Source: an uncultured Opitutaceae bacterium
GTDB lineage: Bacteria; Verrucomicrobiota; Verrucomicrobiia; Opitutales; Opitutaceae
Direction of reading: 5' to 3'
Length of the DNA: 64,000 nucleotides
NCBI GenBank assembly: GCA_903862935.1
Contig: CAIOZY010000047.1
Location: 103,651 to 167,650 of the forward strand
Position 1 is the stretch's first letter. Each line of letters starts with the position of its first letter. Under the pieces are notes generated by a model that saw nothing but the letters and a program-made list of their open reading frames with translations, was not told where the DNA came from and did not search any database. The position numbers and the translations under genes are program-made. Shown one piece after another: positions 1 through 9,033 of the stretch.

Positions 1-203
1 TTCCCCACCCCCTCTACGCCGTCTGTCGCACGACCCATCGGGTCCTCGGAGTCGTCATCGCCGGGGGCTTTCTCGCGCACCTGTACAAGTCAACCCTGGG
101 CGAGCGCGGAACCCTCCGCTCGATGATCACCGGCAAGGTGACCGAGGATTGGGCGAAGGCCAGAAGGCCGGCCTGGCACCGGGAAATCGGCGGCGGGCGC
201 TAG
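1..203 (+). CDS. Formate dehydrogenase-type cytochrome b (gamma) subunit, C-terminal fragment
   Basis: The gene is cut by the window edge. The open frame that begins at base 3 runs about 66 codons to TAG at 201-203. It encodes a hydrophobic stretch containing HRVLGVVIAGGFLAHLYKS, then a cytosolic tail with ERGTLRSMITGKVTEDWAK and a terminal RPAWHREI. A His at the end of a last membrane helix, followed by a G-x-(L/I)-R-x-M-I-x-G-x-V-x-x-x-W-A tail, is typical of the diheme cytochrome b subunit of respiratory formate dehydrogenases (FdnI/FdoI), which passes electrons from the Fe-S subunit to quinone. The molybdenum-cofactor genes at 3758-7296 fit this reading. Related b561-type subunits of other molybdoenzymes cannot be excluded from so short a piece. 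Confidence 0.6.
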   Translation, partial: PHPLYAVCRTTHRVLGVVIAGGFLAHLYKSTLGERGTLRSMITGKVTEDWAKARRPAWHREIGGGR

Positions 204-204
204 C

Positions 205-1083
205 CTACCGGTACCGCACGCTGCGGCCCAGGTAGTTCAGCATCCAGATTTCTTTCCAGACGCGGTAGCGGCCCTCCTGGGTGATCTTGCCCAGGTCCTC
301 GCGGTCGCCAAGGGCGTGCAAGAATCCGAGCTCGGTGTTGACCCGGTCGAGCTCGTGCTGGGCGGCGTTAAGGTCCGCCAGCGGCTCTGCAGTGAAGGGG
401 ACCGATGGCGAGCCCGCGGAGGCGACCCTCGAGCGGTGCCGGGCAAGCAGCCGCGGCAACGACCGGTTCCAGGGATAGCGGTCGACAAACCACTCCTCGG
501 GATAGAAACCCCCGAAGGGGATGTAGAGGTTGTCGGTCACGAGCCTTCGCCCGTCCTCGGTGAGCGAGCTCACCGAGTAGCACGCGACAATCGCCCCGCC
601 CGACTGCGGAAGGAAGGTCACCTGGACCCTGACTGTGGCCGTGTCGTTCTGGTAGACGGACACGCGCAGGTAGATGCCGCCGCCCACTTCGGCCTTGAGG
701 GCCTGGACCTGGCGGAAGCCCTGGGCGCGGAGCCAGCCCCGGATCTTGAGGAGCCTGGCCTGAACGGGCCATTCCTCGCCGCTCGCGTTCACGGTGTAGC
801 GCGGAAACAGCGGCATCGGGCTCGAGCTCAGGGCCGAGATCGCCAGCCAGTTGTAGAGGGTCTCGCCCAGAAACCAGAACAGGAAGAAGGAGGTCGCAAG
901 CACCCAGTACGGCCGGTCGATCAGCCCGAGGTTCTGGCACACCAGGGCCGCCCCGAAGGCGAACCCGAACCAACGCAGCCAGCGGTCGATGATCGCGATC
1001 AGCGGCGAACCCACCCGCTGGTTGACCTGGACAAGGATCAGCGAGGCGACAATGACCGCCAGGATGAGGTAGAGGGGCTGCAC
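205..1083 (-). CDS. Hypothetical membrane protein with a soluble C-terminal domain
   Basis: A 292-residue protein that I do not recognise. An N-terminal segment (about residues 1-22, IVASLILVQV) is followed by two hydrophobic stretches around residues 36-75 (WFGFAFGAALVCQNLGL and WVLATSFFLFWFLGETLYNW), so there are probably three membrane segments. The remaining 215 or so residues look soluble and mixed alpha/beta, with several aromatic motifs such as YIPFGGFYPEEWF. The gene lies just downstream of dnaN on the same strand (10-nt gap), so the two may be co-transcribed, and it converges on the cytochrome b gene with one base between the stops. No catalytic motif is visible. Confidence 0.75.
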   Translation of the reverse strand: MQPLYLILAVIVASLILVQVNQRVGSPLIAIIDRWLRWFGFAFGAALVCQNLGLIDRPYWVLATSFFLFWFLGETLYNWLAISALSSSPMPLFPRYTVNASGEEWPVQARLLKIRGWLRAQGFRQVQALKAEVGGGIYLRVSVYQNDTATVRVQVTFLPQSGGAIVACYSVSSLTEDGRRLVTDNLYIPFGGFYPEEWFVDRYPWNRSLPRLLARHRSRVASAGSPSVPFTAEPLADLNAAQHELDRVNTELGFLHALGDREDLGKITQEGRYRVWKEIWMLNYLGRSVRYR

Positions 1084-1093
1084 CGCAGGCGCG

Positions 1094-2218
1094 TCAGCTC
1101 AGCCGCACGGGCATGATGACGCAGATGAAGCTCTCGAGCGTCTTGAACACGCCGGGGCTCACGTCGTCCTTCACCTCAAAGAAGACCTCGTCCTTGGCGA
1201 GGGCCCTCAGGGGGTCGAGCAGGAAGGCGGGGTTGAAGGCGACCTGGAGCTCCGGGCCGCTGTAGCCGATGGCCATCGATTCGTGGGCCTCGCCGAAGTC
1301 CGGGCTCTGGGCCGTGATTTCCAGGAGGTTGCTCGAGAGCTTAATCCGCACGGAGTTGGACTTTTCCGAGCACACGAGGGCGGCGCGGTGAACGCACTGC
1401 AGGAACAGCTCGCGCTCGAGTTTGATCCTCTGATGGGTCTCCTTCGGGATCACCTGCTGGTAATTCGGGTAGTTGCCCTCGACGACCTTAGAGTACAGGT
1501 AGACGCTGTCCACCAAGCCGCTTGTGTCCTTGTCGGTGGCAATCTGGAAGGCGCAGCGGCGGTCGTTGAAGTTGATCTTCACCTTTTCGCCCTTGTCCAA
1601 GAGGCGGGTCAGCTCCCCGACCGTCTTGGCGGGCAGGATGATCGCGCCCGCGCTCGAGGCCGGAATCTCCATGTCCTTGGAGATAACGGCGAGCCTGCGC
1701 CCGTCGGTTGCGACCAAGGACAGCTTCCCGTCGCGGAAGTTGAAGTAGACGCCGTTCAGGATGTAGCGGGTCTCGTCGATCGACTGGGCATAGGAGACGC
1801 TGCGGATCATTCCGCTCAGTTCGCCCTGCTCGAGGGTGTAGGCCTTCTCATCCCCAAACTCCGGCAGCGGCGGAAACTCCTCGCGGCCAATACCCATGAT
1901 CCGGAAGGTGGAACCACCCGAGGACAGCTTCACCTGGTGGTTCGGGGACGCATCGAAGGCGACGTCGAGGTTAGGCATCTCGCGGACGATGCTCGCCAGG
2001 CGCTTGACCGGCAGGGTCACCGCGCCGGTCTCCTTGACCTCAGCTTTGATCCGGCACCGGATTCCGAGGTCGAGGTTAGTCGTTGTCAGGGAGATCACAT
2101 CCTTCTCCGCCTCAATCATAACATTGCTCAGGATGGGCATCGTGGCCTTGGACCCAACAACGTTGAGCACCTGGGCGAGGCCGTTGGCGAAATGATCGCG
2201 GTTGATTTTGAATTTCAT
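1094..2218 (-). CDS. dnaN: DNA polymerase III beta subunit (sliding clamp)
   Basis: A 374-residue protein of normal clamp length. It forms the ring that tethers the replicative polymerase to DNA. Typical features are the N-terminal [17 protein letters not shown], the first-domain segment [11 protein letters not shown], the region [27 protein letters not shown], which matches the conserved LNGV...L.LVATDGHRLA signature, and the C-terminal VIMPVRLS, equivalent to the conserved (V/I)MP(M/V)(R/K)L end that lies by the partner-binding cleft. The ATG start agrees with the family N-terminus. A 230-bp AT-richer gap separates it from pssA. dnaA, recF and gyrB are not beside it here, so dnaN is uncoupled from the classic dnaA-dnaN order, at least within this window. 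Confidence 0.97.
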   Translation of the reverse strand: MKFKINRDHFANGLAQVLNVVGSKATMPILSNVMIEAEKDVISLTTTNLDLGIRCRIKAEVKETGAVTLPVKRLASIVREMPNLDVAFDASPNHQVKLSSGGSTFRIMGIGREEFPPLPEFGDEKAYTLEQGELSGMIRSVSYAQSIDETRYILNGVYFNFRDGKLSLVATDGRRLAVISKDMEIPASSAGAIILPAKTVGELTRLLDKGEKVKINFNDRRCAFQIATDKDTSGLVDSVYLYSKVVEGNYPNYQQVIPKETHQRIKLERELFLQCVHRAALVCSEKSNSVRIKLSSNLLEITAQSPDFGEAHESMAIGYSGPELQVAFNPAFLLDPLRALAKDEVFFEVKDDVSPGVFKTLESFICVIMPVRLS

Positions 2219-2448
2219 GGGGACGACGCCCTAGCGGGCTGACTGGCGGTAATTAACAAAGTCTGGGAGAGTATGGAACCTATAATGAATTAGAACAGTA
2301 TTCTTATGCGCAAGAACAAGGCTAACAAGACGCTTATTTTCCTCTGAAAACTGGTCAATCGGCGGCTGTGAAGAACCTCCGAGAATAGGGTAATAAGTTA
2401 GGGGTTATTTGCAGGAATTAGTTACTGGCAACCCATTGGCTGGGTTCT

Positions 2449-3351
2449 TCACAAGTTGGTCGCAACAGAGGGGTTCCTCTTTGCATGACGATGGCGCCTC
2501 CAGTGACGAAAAAGGCCGAAGAATATGTAGCCGAAGCAGATACAGATAGCAGCCACCTCCTTGAAGGCAACTAGGAAGCCTAGGATGATCACGAACCCGG
2601 TCAAACGGCGCATGCGGGTTTGGGTCTGCAGGTCCACATTCTTTCCGCTGGGGTACCGCACCGTGCTCATCATGAGGAACGCAATGAGGAGCATGAGCAG
2701 GGGAAGAAGCAGGGCGAACCGGTTGAGCGACTTGTCGGCGTTGCCCAAGTGAAGGAGGAAAAGCACCATTGCCGCGACCGTAGCCGCGGCTGCCGGAACG
2801 GGCAGCCCCACAAAGTCGCTGTTCGACTCCTTCTGACCCCGGTGCAGAAGGGGATTGGTGATGACATTAAACCGCGCAAGGCGCATCGCGGCGCAGAGCA
2901 GGTACACGAATCCAACAAACCAACCGATGTCCCGAAACCACGGAAATCCTTGGGAGGGAGAAAGGATAAGAAAGAACATCAACAGGGCCGGCGCTATCCC
3001 GAAAGAGATCACGTCGGCCAGGGAGTCGAATTCAGCGCCAAAGAGCGACTCGCGCCCCCCGAGGCGGGCGAGCCTGCCGTCCAGCGAGTCGAAGGCCGCG
3101 GCTCCAAAGATGAACCAAACCGCATAGCGGTAATGATCGGGCGCGTTGGCGCCCAAATATTGACCAAATGACTCTGCGAGGCGGGCGTGGATGCAGTTGA
3201 TGACTGCCATGAAGCCGCAGAACAGGTTTGCCGCGGTCATCAGGTTCGGCAGCACATAGATGCGGCTCGCCTGGGTCACGTTATAGGGATCGCCTCGCCG
3301 GGCTAGGTCGGTCCTGGCCTCTTCTTCCTTGTTTGGGGTGCTGGGTATCAT
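2449..3351 (-). CDS. pssA: CDP-diacylglycerol--serine O-phosphatidyltransferase
   Basis: A 300-residue integral membrane enzyme of the CDP-alcohol phosphotransferase family. It would make phosphatidylserine, the precursor of phosphatidylethanolamine. The family signature DGxxAR-x8-GxxxDxxxD is clear: DGRLARLGGRESLFGAEFDSLAD, whose acidic residues bind the metal and substrate. About 7-8 hydrophobic helices follow, including ISFGIAPALLMFFLIL and several in the C-terminal half. The N-terminal 30 residues are hydrophilic. It overlaps the stop of the upstream RelE-like gene by 4 nt (ATGA), which indicates translational coupling. Serine is assigned as acceptor because the NLMTAANLFCGFMAV entry resembles PssA more than PgsA. 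No psd (decarboxylase) gene is seen nearby. Confidence 0.88.
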   Translation of the reverse strand: MIPSTPNKEEEARTDLARRGDPYNVTQASRIYVLPNLMTAANLFCGFMAVINCIHARLAESFGQYLGANAPDHYRYAVWFIFGAAAFDSLDGRLARLGGRESLFGAEFDSLADVISFGIAPALLMFFLILSPSQGFPWFRDIGWFVGFVYLLCAAMRLARFNVITNPLLHRGQKESNSDFVGLPVPAAAATVAAMVLFLLHLGNADKSLNRFALLLPLLMLLIAFLMMSTVRYPSGKNVDLQTQTRMRRLTGFVIILGFLVAFKEVAAICICFGYIFFGLFRHWRRHRHAKRNPSVATNL

Positions 3352-3698
3352 TTAGTCAGGCTGTCCAAGTACTTCCAGAACTTCGAGTGCTGCTCAACCA
3401 GTTGCTGCTCGGACACCGGAAGCCGGTTTCGCAACAGAAAATCCTCCAAGGAGTTCATATGGAGGATGTAGTCCACATGGAGCGTGTCGTCACTGACCTG
3501 AAAATAGAACCGATAGTCGCCGGAACGGAGCCGGTAATACGTTCGGTTGCCCCGGTGGAAGCGCCCCAGGGGCTCCCGGGGGTGGGCAAGGTCGTCGAGC
3601 TTGAGGTTGCTGATCGGTTCCACAACCGCCAGTTGAGCCAGCGTGTCCAGCCGGTTCAGCTCGCCTAAGGCTTGTTCCGAAAAGGTGACCTGATGCAT
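3348..3698 (-). CDS. RelE/ParE-superfamily-like small protein
   Basis: A 116-residue protein with the RelE/ParE-fold pattern: an N-terminal strand (HQVTFSEQALGELNRLD), helices, then a hairpin with YYRLRSGDYRFYFQV and a final strand HVDYILHMNS. R-x-G-(D/N)-Y-R is the hallmark of this superfamily, in which many members are ribonuclease toxins. The protein is longer than usual toxins because of a C-terminal tail of about 30 residues (LRNRLPVSEQQLVEQH...). No antitoxin-like gene lies on either side: upstream is moaA and downstream is pssA, which it overlaps by 4 nt. A housekeeping or regulatory role in the pssA transcript is therefore as likely as toxicity. Confidence 0.7.
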   Translation of the reverse strand: MHQVTFSEQALGELNRLDTLAQLAVVEPISNLKLDDLAHPREPLGRFHRGNRTYYRLRSGDYRFYFQVSDDTLHVDYILHMNSLEDFLLRNRLPVSEQQLVEQHSKFWKYLDSLTK

Positions 3699-3757
3699 CC
3701 GTTTGCGTCCTGAGGGTCTATCGCGGGTACCCCTGTCGGCAACGCTATTCCGACCCT

Positions 3758-4771
3758 TCAGCCTCCAATATAGCTCATCTCCACCTTTGCGCGGGCCTGG
3801 CCGGCCGCCAGGAGGGTGGCCCGCTCGTCGCTGTAGCGGTCCATTCGACCCTGCCAGACCCGGGCCACGAACCGTGACAGCTCCCCGTCGTCAGCCCCCG
3901 CCCTGAGGCAGCCCAACACATCCCAGCCGAGCGAGGCGAAAAGGCAGGTGTACAGTTTCCCGTCGGCTGCGAGCCGGGCGCGGTGGCAGTCCCGGCAAAA
4001 CGGCTCGGTCACGGAGCTGATAAGGCCTATTTCGCCCTTCTCGTCGCGGTACCGGTAGCGGGCGGCGACCTCGCCCCGATAAGCCGGGGCTGATGCCTCC
4101 AGGGGCCATATTGCCGCAATCCGTTCCACGATCTCTCGGGCGGGAATGACCCGATCGGGGGACCAGTGGTTCGTGTTTCCGACATCCATGAACTCAATTA
4201 GCCGCAGCGTGTGACCCCGATCCCGGAAATAGGAGCACAGCCGGGGAATCTCGTGGTCGTTCACGCCGCGCTGGACGACGCAGTTGATCTTAACCGGGAA
4301 ACCCAGGGCCGCGGCGGCGTCGATCCCGCGCAGGACGCGAGAGACGCCGAATCCGACCCCGTTCAGGCGCCCCGCTCCGCCATCATCAAGCGAGTCGACC
4401 GATACAGTGATCCGGTCCAGGCCCGCCTCCCTGAGCCCCCCTGCCATCTTCTCGAGAAGCCATCCGTTTGTGGTCAAGGCGACGTCGCGCACACCCAGCT
4501 CTCCCTTGATGGCCCGGACAAGATCCGGAAGATCCGGCCGCAGCAGGGGCTCCCCCCCTGTCAGCCGCACCTTTTCCACCCCGAGACCCACAAAGGCCCG
4601 GGCTATCCGCCTGAGCTCGGGCAGCGTCATCAGGTCCGGCTGGCGCAGGAAGGCGTGCTCCGGACCAAACACCTCCTTCGGCATGCAGTACGGGCACCGG
4701 AAGTTACACCGGTCGGTGACCGATATTCGGAGGTCGCGCAAGGGGCGGTTGAGCGTGTCGCGGACAGGCAC
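3758..4771 (-). CDS. moaA: GTP 3',8-cyclase (molybdenum cofactor biosynthesis protein A)
   Basis: A 337-residue radical SAM enzyme that converts GTP to 3',8-cyclo-GTP, the first step of molybdopterin synthesis. The N-terminal cluster is Cys22-x3-Cys26-x2-Cys29 (DRCNFRCPYC), and KVRLTGGEPLLRPDL is the glycine-rich SAM motif. The C-terminal cluster CRDCHRARLAADGKLYTC has the CX2CX13C spacing specific to MoaA, and the protein ends in the conserved Gly-Gly needed for activity. The start is GTG at 4771, with an AGGAGG Shine-Dalgarno only 2 nt upstream, an unusually short spacing. It is divergent from moeA across a gap of about 94 bp, so both halves of the Moco cluster probably share a control region. 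Confidence 0.96.
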   Translation of the reverse strand: MPVRDTLNRPLRDLRISVTDRCNFRCPYCMPKEVFGPEHAFLRQPDLMTLPELRRIARAFVGLGVEKVRLTGGEPLLRPDLPDLVRAIKGELGVRDVALTTNGWLLEKMAGGLREAGLDRITVSVDSLDDGGAGRLNGVGFGVSRVLRGIDAAAALGFPVKINCVVQRGVNDHEIPRLCSYFRDRGHTLRLIEFMDVGNTNHWSPDRVIPAREIVERIAAIWPLEASAPAYRGEVAARYRYRDEKGEIGLISSVTEPFCRDCHRARLAADGKLYTCLFASLGWDVLGCLRAGADDGELSRFVARVWQGRMDRYSDERATLLAAGQARAKVEMSYIGG

Positions 4772-4865
4772 AGCCTCCTAGGTACGTCACTTGGGGAGGT
4801 TATTCAACCCGGCGGTGATCGCGATTGGACTTCACGATCCGGCCCATCCGCGCTTGGATCAGCCC

Positions 4866-6074
4866 ATGATCAGCCCTGCCGAAGCCGAGAGGCTCGTCCT
4901 TGGATCGATCCGCCCGATAGGCCGAGAGGACTGCGGGATCGGCCGGGCCCAGGGAAGGGTCCTAGCCGGCGAGGTGAGCGCCGACAGGGATCTTCCCCCA
5001 TTCGACCGGGTCATGATGGACGGGTACGCCCTGCGGGCCTCCTCGTTGGTGGCCGGGATCCGCGATTTCAAGGTGGAGGCGGTCCAGGCAGCGGGGATGA
5101 GGGCCGCAAAGCTGGGGCCCGGTAAGGACGCTTGCGTCGAGGTGATGACCGGCGCCGTGCTCCCGATGGGCGCGGACTGCGTCGTCCCCTGTGAGCACGC
5201 CCGGCGAGAGGGCCCCGGGGTCCGCCTCCAGGCCGCACCCGGAGAGTTCAAGCCAGGCAATGCCATTCATCTCCGTGGCACAGACCTGAGGGCCGGAGAC
5301 CTCGCTGTGCCGGCGGGGATCCGGCTCACCGGCCGTGAGATCGCCGTCGCGGCCTCGTGCGGCTGCGCCACAGTTTCCGTGAGCCGGCTTCCCGAGATCG
5401 CCGTAGTGACGACGGGTGACGAACTTGTCCAGGTCGGCTCCCCGGTGGCGCCCCACCAGATCCGCCGGAGCAACGACTTTGCGATCCAAGCCTCCCTGGC
5501 CTCCTCGGGATACCCCAACGCGGAGCTCTTCCACTTGCATGACATGCTCCACGAGATCGAGCACATGCTCTGGCATATCATCGCCGAGTACGACTTCGTG
5601 CTGGTCACCGGGGGTGTTTCCAAGGGCAAGTTTGACTACCTGCCGGCGGAACTCGACCGCCAGGGGGTTCGCAAGGTGTTTCAAGGGGTGGCCCAGCGTC
5701 CGGGAAAGCCATTCTGGTTTGGACTCAGCTCCCGCCAAACCCCGGTTTTCGCCCTCCCTGGAAATCCGGTCTCCGCATTCACATGCCTGCATCGTTACGT
5801 GCTGCCGGCCCTCGAGAAGGCAAGCGGACTGTCCCCCCTGCCCCATCCGGTTGCGGCCCTAGCCTCCCCGGTTCCGGCCGACCCGGAATTTACGCGCTTC
5901 ATTCCTGTCAGGTTATCGGTGGGCCCGGGAGCCGAGAGGATTGCCGCGCCAGTTCTCGTCAACACTTCGGGGGATTGCGCTGGGCTTGTTGGAACAGATG
6001 GATTTGTGGAACTTCCGGCAGGCCGGGCCGGGTTTTCCGCGGGGCACGTGGCCCCTCTTTGGATGTGGGTTTGA
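4866..6074 (+). CDS. moeA: Molybdopterin molybdenumtransferase
   Basis: A 402-residue enzyme that inserts molybdate into adenylylated molybdopterin. Family blocks visible are DRDLPPFDRVMMDGYALR, VEVMTGAVLPMGADCVVPCE, the TTGDELV motif, the MoCF-domain segment VTGGVSKGKFDY, and ALPGNPVSAFTCLHRYVLPAL. The ATG at 4866 (MISPAEAERLVL) was chosen because MoeA proteins start there. In-frame TTG 4791 and GTG 4815 lie further upstream, and a GGGGAGG at 4793-4799 lies 15 nt before that GTG, so a slightly longer product is possible. It is the first gene of the moeA-moaC-moaD-moaE set. No mogA/moaB adenylyltransferase gene is in the window. Confidence 0.95.
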   Translation: MISPAEAERLVLGSIRPIGREDCGIGRAQGRVLAGEVSADRDLPPFDRVMMDGYALRASSLVAGIRDFKVEAVQAAGMRAAKLGPGKDACVEVMTGAVLPMGADCVVPCEHARREGPGVRLQAAPGEFKPGNAIHLRGTDLRAGDLAVPAGIRLTGREIAVAASCGCATVSVSRLPEIAVVTTGDELVQVGSPVAPHQIRRSNDFAIQASLASSGYPNAELFHLHDMLHEIEHMLWHIIAEYDFVLVTGGVSKGKFDYLPAELDRQGVRKVFQGVAQRPGKPFWFGLSSRQTPVFALPGNPVSAFTCLHRYVLPALEKASGLSPLPHPVAALASPVPADPEFTRFIPVRLSVGPGAERIAAPVLVNTSGDCAGLVGTDGFVELPAGRAGFSAGHVAPLWMWV

Positions 6075-6103
6075 AGGGTCCAAGGGATTGAAATCCCCGG
6101 CGC

Positions 6104-6610
6104 ATGGCGGATAGTGGGGCGATGCTCACCCATCTTGATTCCGGCAACCGGCCCCAGATGGTCGACGTCGGCCCGAAAGCCGTGACAGATCGCGCAGCGC
6201 ACGCGGTCGCAGTCGTTGTCCTTCCACCAGCCCTAGCCGAACTGCTGAAGGATGGGGAGATCTCCGGGCCCAAGGGCCCGGTCCTGCAGACGGCGGTTCT
6301 GGCGGGAATTCAGGGGGCAAAGCGAACGAGCGACCTGATCCCGCTCTGTCATCCCCTGCCCCTGGACGACTGCAAGATCGAGATCGGTTTTCCGGGAGGA
6401 AGGGCCGCGGACGGCTCGGTGGCCGCGGAGATCCACTGCCGCGTGCGCGCTCATGCAAGAACAGGAGTGGAGATGGAGGCCCTGACCGGCGCGACGGTGG
6501 CCGCCCTCGCCCTCTATGACATGGGCAAGGCCGTGGCGCCGGGAATTGTGATCCGCCAGGTGAGGCTCTTGGAGAAGACAGGGGGAAAAAGCGACTACCG
6601 CGCCGGATGA
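6104..6610 (+). CDS. moaC: Cyclic pyranopterin monophosphate synthase
   Basis: A 168-residue protein that acts with MoaA to form cyclic pyranopterin monophosphate. It carries the expected N-terminus (LTHLDSGNRPQMVDVGPKAV), the central TSDLIPLCHPLPLDD active-site segment and the C-terminal VEMEALTGATVAALALYDMGKA. Its length is normal for the family. It starts 29 nt after moeA and overlaps moaD by 4 nt, so the genes are translated together. An in-frame ATG at 6122, directly before the LTHLDSG motif, is an alternative start that would remove the first six residues (MADSGA). Confidence 0.96.
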   Translation: MADSGAMLTHLDSGNRPQMVDVGPKAVTDRAAHAVAVVVLPPALAELLKDGEISGPKGPVLQTAVLAGIQGAKRTSDLIPLCHPLPLDDCKIEIGFPGGRAADGSVAAEIHCRVRAHARTGVEMEALTGATVAALALYDMGKAVAPGIVIRQVRLLEKTGGKSDYRAG

Positions 6611-6849
6611 AGACCGTTCATGTGCGCTACTATGCCGTCCTGCGCGAGCAGAGGGGGGCTTCTGAGGAGGTCGTTGTAACGCGGGCTGAGACCCCGGACG
6701 CCCTTTACCGGGAGCTAAAACAAAGCCACGGTTTCACCTTGCCCCAAAACCGTGTCCGGGCCGCCCTCAACGGGGAGTTTGCGCCCCAGGGGGCCGTCTT
6801 AAAGGAAGGCGACCAGGTTGCGTTTCTGCCCCCTGTCGCCGGAGGCTAG
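6607..6849 (+). CDS. moaD: Molybdopterin synthase small subunit (sulfur carrier)
   Basis: An 80-residue ubiquitin-fold protein ending in Gly-Gly (VAFLPPVAGG). The terminal glycine is thiocarboxylated and donates sulfur to precursor Z in the MoaD-MoaE complex. The start ATGA overlaps the moaC stop. Other family features are VRYYAVLREQRGASEEVV at the N-terminus and VRAALNGEFAPQ before the last strand. Its C-terminal tail inserts into MoaE, whose gene follows after 6 nt, the usual arrangement for a 1:1 complex. Confidence 0.93.
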   Translation: MKTVHVRYYAVLREQRGASEEVVVTRAETPDALYRELKQSHGFTLPQNRVRAALNGEFAPQGAVLKEGDQVAFLPPVAGG

Positions 6850-6855
6850 ACGTCG

Positions 6856-7296
6856 ATGAGTTTTAGAATTCTTTCCGATCCAATCGATCCGGCGACGCTC
6901 AGGGCCGCGCTAGTAAGGACCCATGCGGGAGCCTGTGTCGTGTTCGAGGGGTGGGTCCGGGACCTGAACGAGGGAAGACCTGTTGTCTCCCTCGAATACG
7001 AGGCCTTCACACCGCTTGCGGAGCGGGAGGGAGACCGGGTCATTGCCGAAGCCCGGGGAAAATTCTCAATCCTGGACGCGGCCTGCGTCCACAGGACGGG
7101 AATCCTCTCCTTGGGCGACCTCGCCGTGTGGGTCGGGGTTACCGCCGCTCACAGGGGGGACGCCTTCGAGGCCTGCCGTTACATCATCGACCAGGCCAAG
7201 AAAAGGATTCCTGTCTGGAAGCGCGAGCGCTATGCCGACGGCTCGTCCGCATGGATTGAGCAGAAACAGGTTGGTTTTCCTGGGGGACCCTCGTAG
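6856..7296 (+). CDS. moaE: Molybdopterin synthase catalytic (large) subunit
   Basis: A 146-residue protein that converts cyclic pyranopterin monophosphate to molybdopterin with sulfur from MoaD. Family motifs are [41 protein letters not shown], the [19 protein letters not shown] helix and the IPVWKRE motif, which carries catalytic and MoaD-contact lysines. The length agrees with the family (about 140-150). It is the last gene of the Moco run. gnd begins 14 nt later on the same strand, so read-through into gnd is possible although the functions are unrelated. Confidence 0.95.
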   Translation: MSFRILSDPIDPATLRAALVRTHAGACVVFEGWVRDLNEGRPVVSLEYEAFTPLAEREGDRVIAEARGKFSILDAACVHRTGILSLGDLAVWVGVTAAHRGDAFEACRYIIDQAKKRIPVWKRERYADGSSAWIEQKQVGFPGGPS

Positions 7297-7310
7297 TTTT
7301 TTGGCCACTT

Positions 7311-8813
7311 ATGGCCAAACCGCTATCTGACATCGGACTCATCGGCCTTGCCGTTATGGGTCAGAACCTGGCGTTGAACATAGCCGACCACGGCTTCCAA
7401 ATATCGGTTTTCAACCGGACAACCGACAAGACGGACAAGTTCGTCGCGGAAAACCCGGGGACGCCTGGGGGGGTGGTCGGCACAAAGACCCTTGAGGAAT
7501 TCGTCCGGAGCCTCGCGAGGCCCCGCAAGATCGTCCTGCTTGTCCAAGCCGGGGCAGGCACAGACGCCGTGATCGACAGCCTTGTTCCGCTCCTTGAGGC
7601 AAACGACATCGTGATCGACGGCGGCAACTCGCGCTGGACCGACACGATCCGCCGCGAGAAGGCGCTCCGCGCAAAGGGGCTGCGCTTCATCGGAAGCGGG
7701 GTTTCCGGCGGGGAGGAGGGTGCGCGCTTTGGGCCGGCGCTCATGCCTGGCGGGGAATTCAACGCCTGGCTCGAGTTGAAGCCGGTCTGGGAGGCGATCG
7801 CGGCCAAGGTAGATGCGAAGACCGGAAAGCCCCTAGAGGGGGCTGCGCCCGGAAAACCCGTCTCTGGCGGCGTCCCCTGCGCCGCCTACATCGGCGAGAA
7901 CGGAGCGGGCCATTACGTGAAGATGGTTCACAACGGAATCGAGTACGGGGACATGCAGATGATCTGCGAGGCCTACGCTCTTATGAGCGGCCTCGGCGGG
8001 CTCAAGCCCGCGGAGATGGGTGAGATCTTTTCGGATTGGAACCGCGGCAACCTCGACAGCTTCCTGATCGAGATCACCGCCGACATCCTCAAGCAGAAGG
8101 ATCCGGCGACCAAGAAGCCGTTCGTGGACATCGTCCTCGACACCGCTGGACAGAAAGGCACGGGAAAGTGGACCTCGACGAGCGCCCTGGACATGGGGGT
8201 TCCCGCCCCGACGATCGCCGAGGCTGTCTTTGCCCGCTGCATCTCGGCGATCAAGAGCGAGAGGGTAGCCGCGGCGAAAATTCTAAAGGGGCCCTCCAAG
8301 AAGTACCGCGGTAGCAAGAAGGCCCTGGTCGCAGCGATCCGTGACGCACTCTACTGCTCAAAGATCTGCTCTTATGCGCAGGGTTTCCAGCTCATGCGCG
8401 AGGCCCAGAAGGAGTACAGCTGGAAGCTCAATTTCGGCGAGATCGCCCAGATCTGGAGAGGGGGATGCATTATCCGCGCAGGCTTCCTGCAGAAGATCAC
8501 CGAGGCCTTCGCCCGGAAGCCCGACATGGCGAACCTCCTGCTCGACCCGTACTTCAACAAGACTGTGAAGGCGGCCCAGGAGAACTGGCGCAAGGTCGTG
8601 GCCCTTTCGGCCGAGTGCGGCGTTCCCGCGCCGACCTTCAGCTCGGCTCTGGCCTACTACGACAGCTACCGTTCAGCCCGGCTGCCCGCCAACCTGCTGC
8701 AGTCCCAGAGGGATTTCTTCGGGGCCCACACCTACGAGCGGGTCGACCAGCCGCGGGGGAAGTTTTATCACTTGGACTGGCCCAAGCCGAACCGGCCGCA
8801 GCTTCCAATCTGA
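7311..8813 (+). CDS. gnd: 6-phosphogluconate dehydrogenase (decarboxylating)
   Basis: A 500-residue oxidative pentose-phosphate enzyme that converts 6-phosphogluconate to ribulose 5-phosphate, CO2 and NADPH. It shows the Rossmann start [21 protein letters not shown], the substrate motifs [14 protein letters not shown] and [20 protein letters not shown], the catalytic-helix segment [19 protein letters not shown], and [19 protein letters not shown]. At about 500 residues it is slightly longer than the 470-residue form, with an insertion around [21 protein letters not shown]. An arginine after the first beta-alpha-beta unit ([12 protein letters not shown]) fits NADP preference. The start is ATG, 14 nt after moaE. 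Confidence 0.97.
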   Translation: MAKPLSDIGLIGLAVMGQNLALNIADHGFQISVFNRTTDKTDKFVAENPGTPGGVVGTKTLEEFVRSLARPRKIVLLVQAGAGTDAVIDSLVPLLEANDIVIDGGNSRWTDTIRREKALRAKGLRFIGSGVSGGEEGARFGPALMPGGEFNAWLELKPVWEAIAAKVDAKTGKPLEGAAPGKPVSGGVPCAAYIGENGAGHYVKMVHNGIEYGDMQMICEAYALMSGLGGLKPAEMGEIFSDWNRGNLDSFLIEITADILKQKDPATKKPFVDIVLDTAGQKGTGKWTSTSALDMGVPAPTIAEAVFARCISAIKSERVAAAKILKGPSKKYRGSKKALVAAIRDALYCSKICSYAQGFQLMREAQKEYSWKLNFGEIAQIWRGGCIIRAGFLQKITEAFARKPDMANLLLDPYFNKTVKAAQENWRKVVALSAECGVPAPTFSSALAYYDSYRSARLPANLLQSQRDFFGAHTYERVDQPRGKFYHLDWPKPNRPQLPI

Positions 8814-9033
8814 AACCGGCGGGATGGTAGTTTGAGATAATGAGGCCTGCACTTTGGGATATATCGCCTGCATCACAGAAATAACATTTCCCGTCTTTTC
8901 GCCTAGGTAGAATGGACCCCAACCGGGGCCCTATTTAGGCGGATCGATCCGTTTAAGCAAAACGGCGCGATCCGGAGATATCCTCCTCGATAGCACAAGG
9001 AGTGGGGTAAACAGGTCTCCCATGCTGCGCACT
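8814..9033. other. Non-coding spacer after gnd
   Basis: A 220-bp spacer in which I find no convincing gene or RNA. A perfect 7-bp stem with a 6-nt loop occurs at 9024-9043 (GCTGCGC / GCGCAGC), but neither side has a T-run and it overlaps the end of the neighbouring reading frame, so it is not called a terminator. Confidence 0.5.

Noticed and set aside
2219..2448. Possible replication origin beside dnaN
   Set aside because: The gap is AT-richer than its surroundings, but no TTATCCACA-type DnaA boxes were seen and dnaA is not adjacent.
4772..4865. Moco riboswitch between moaA and moeA
   Set aside because: The gap is too short for the known Moco-family aptamer and holds no multi-stem structure beyond the two facing ribosome sites.
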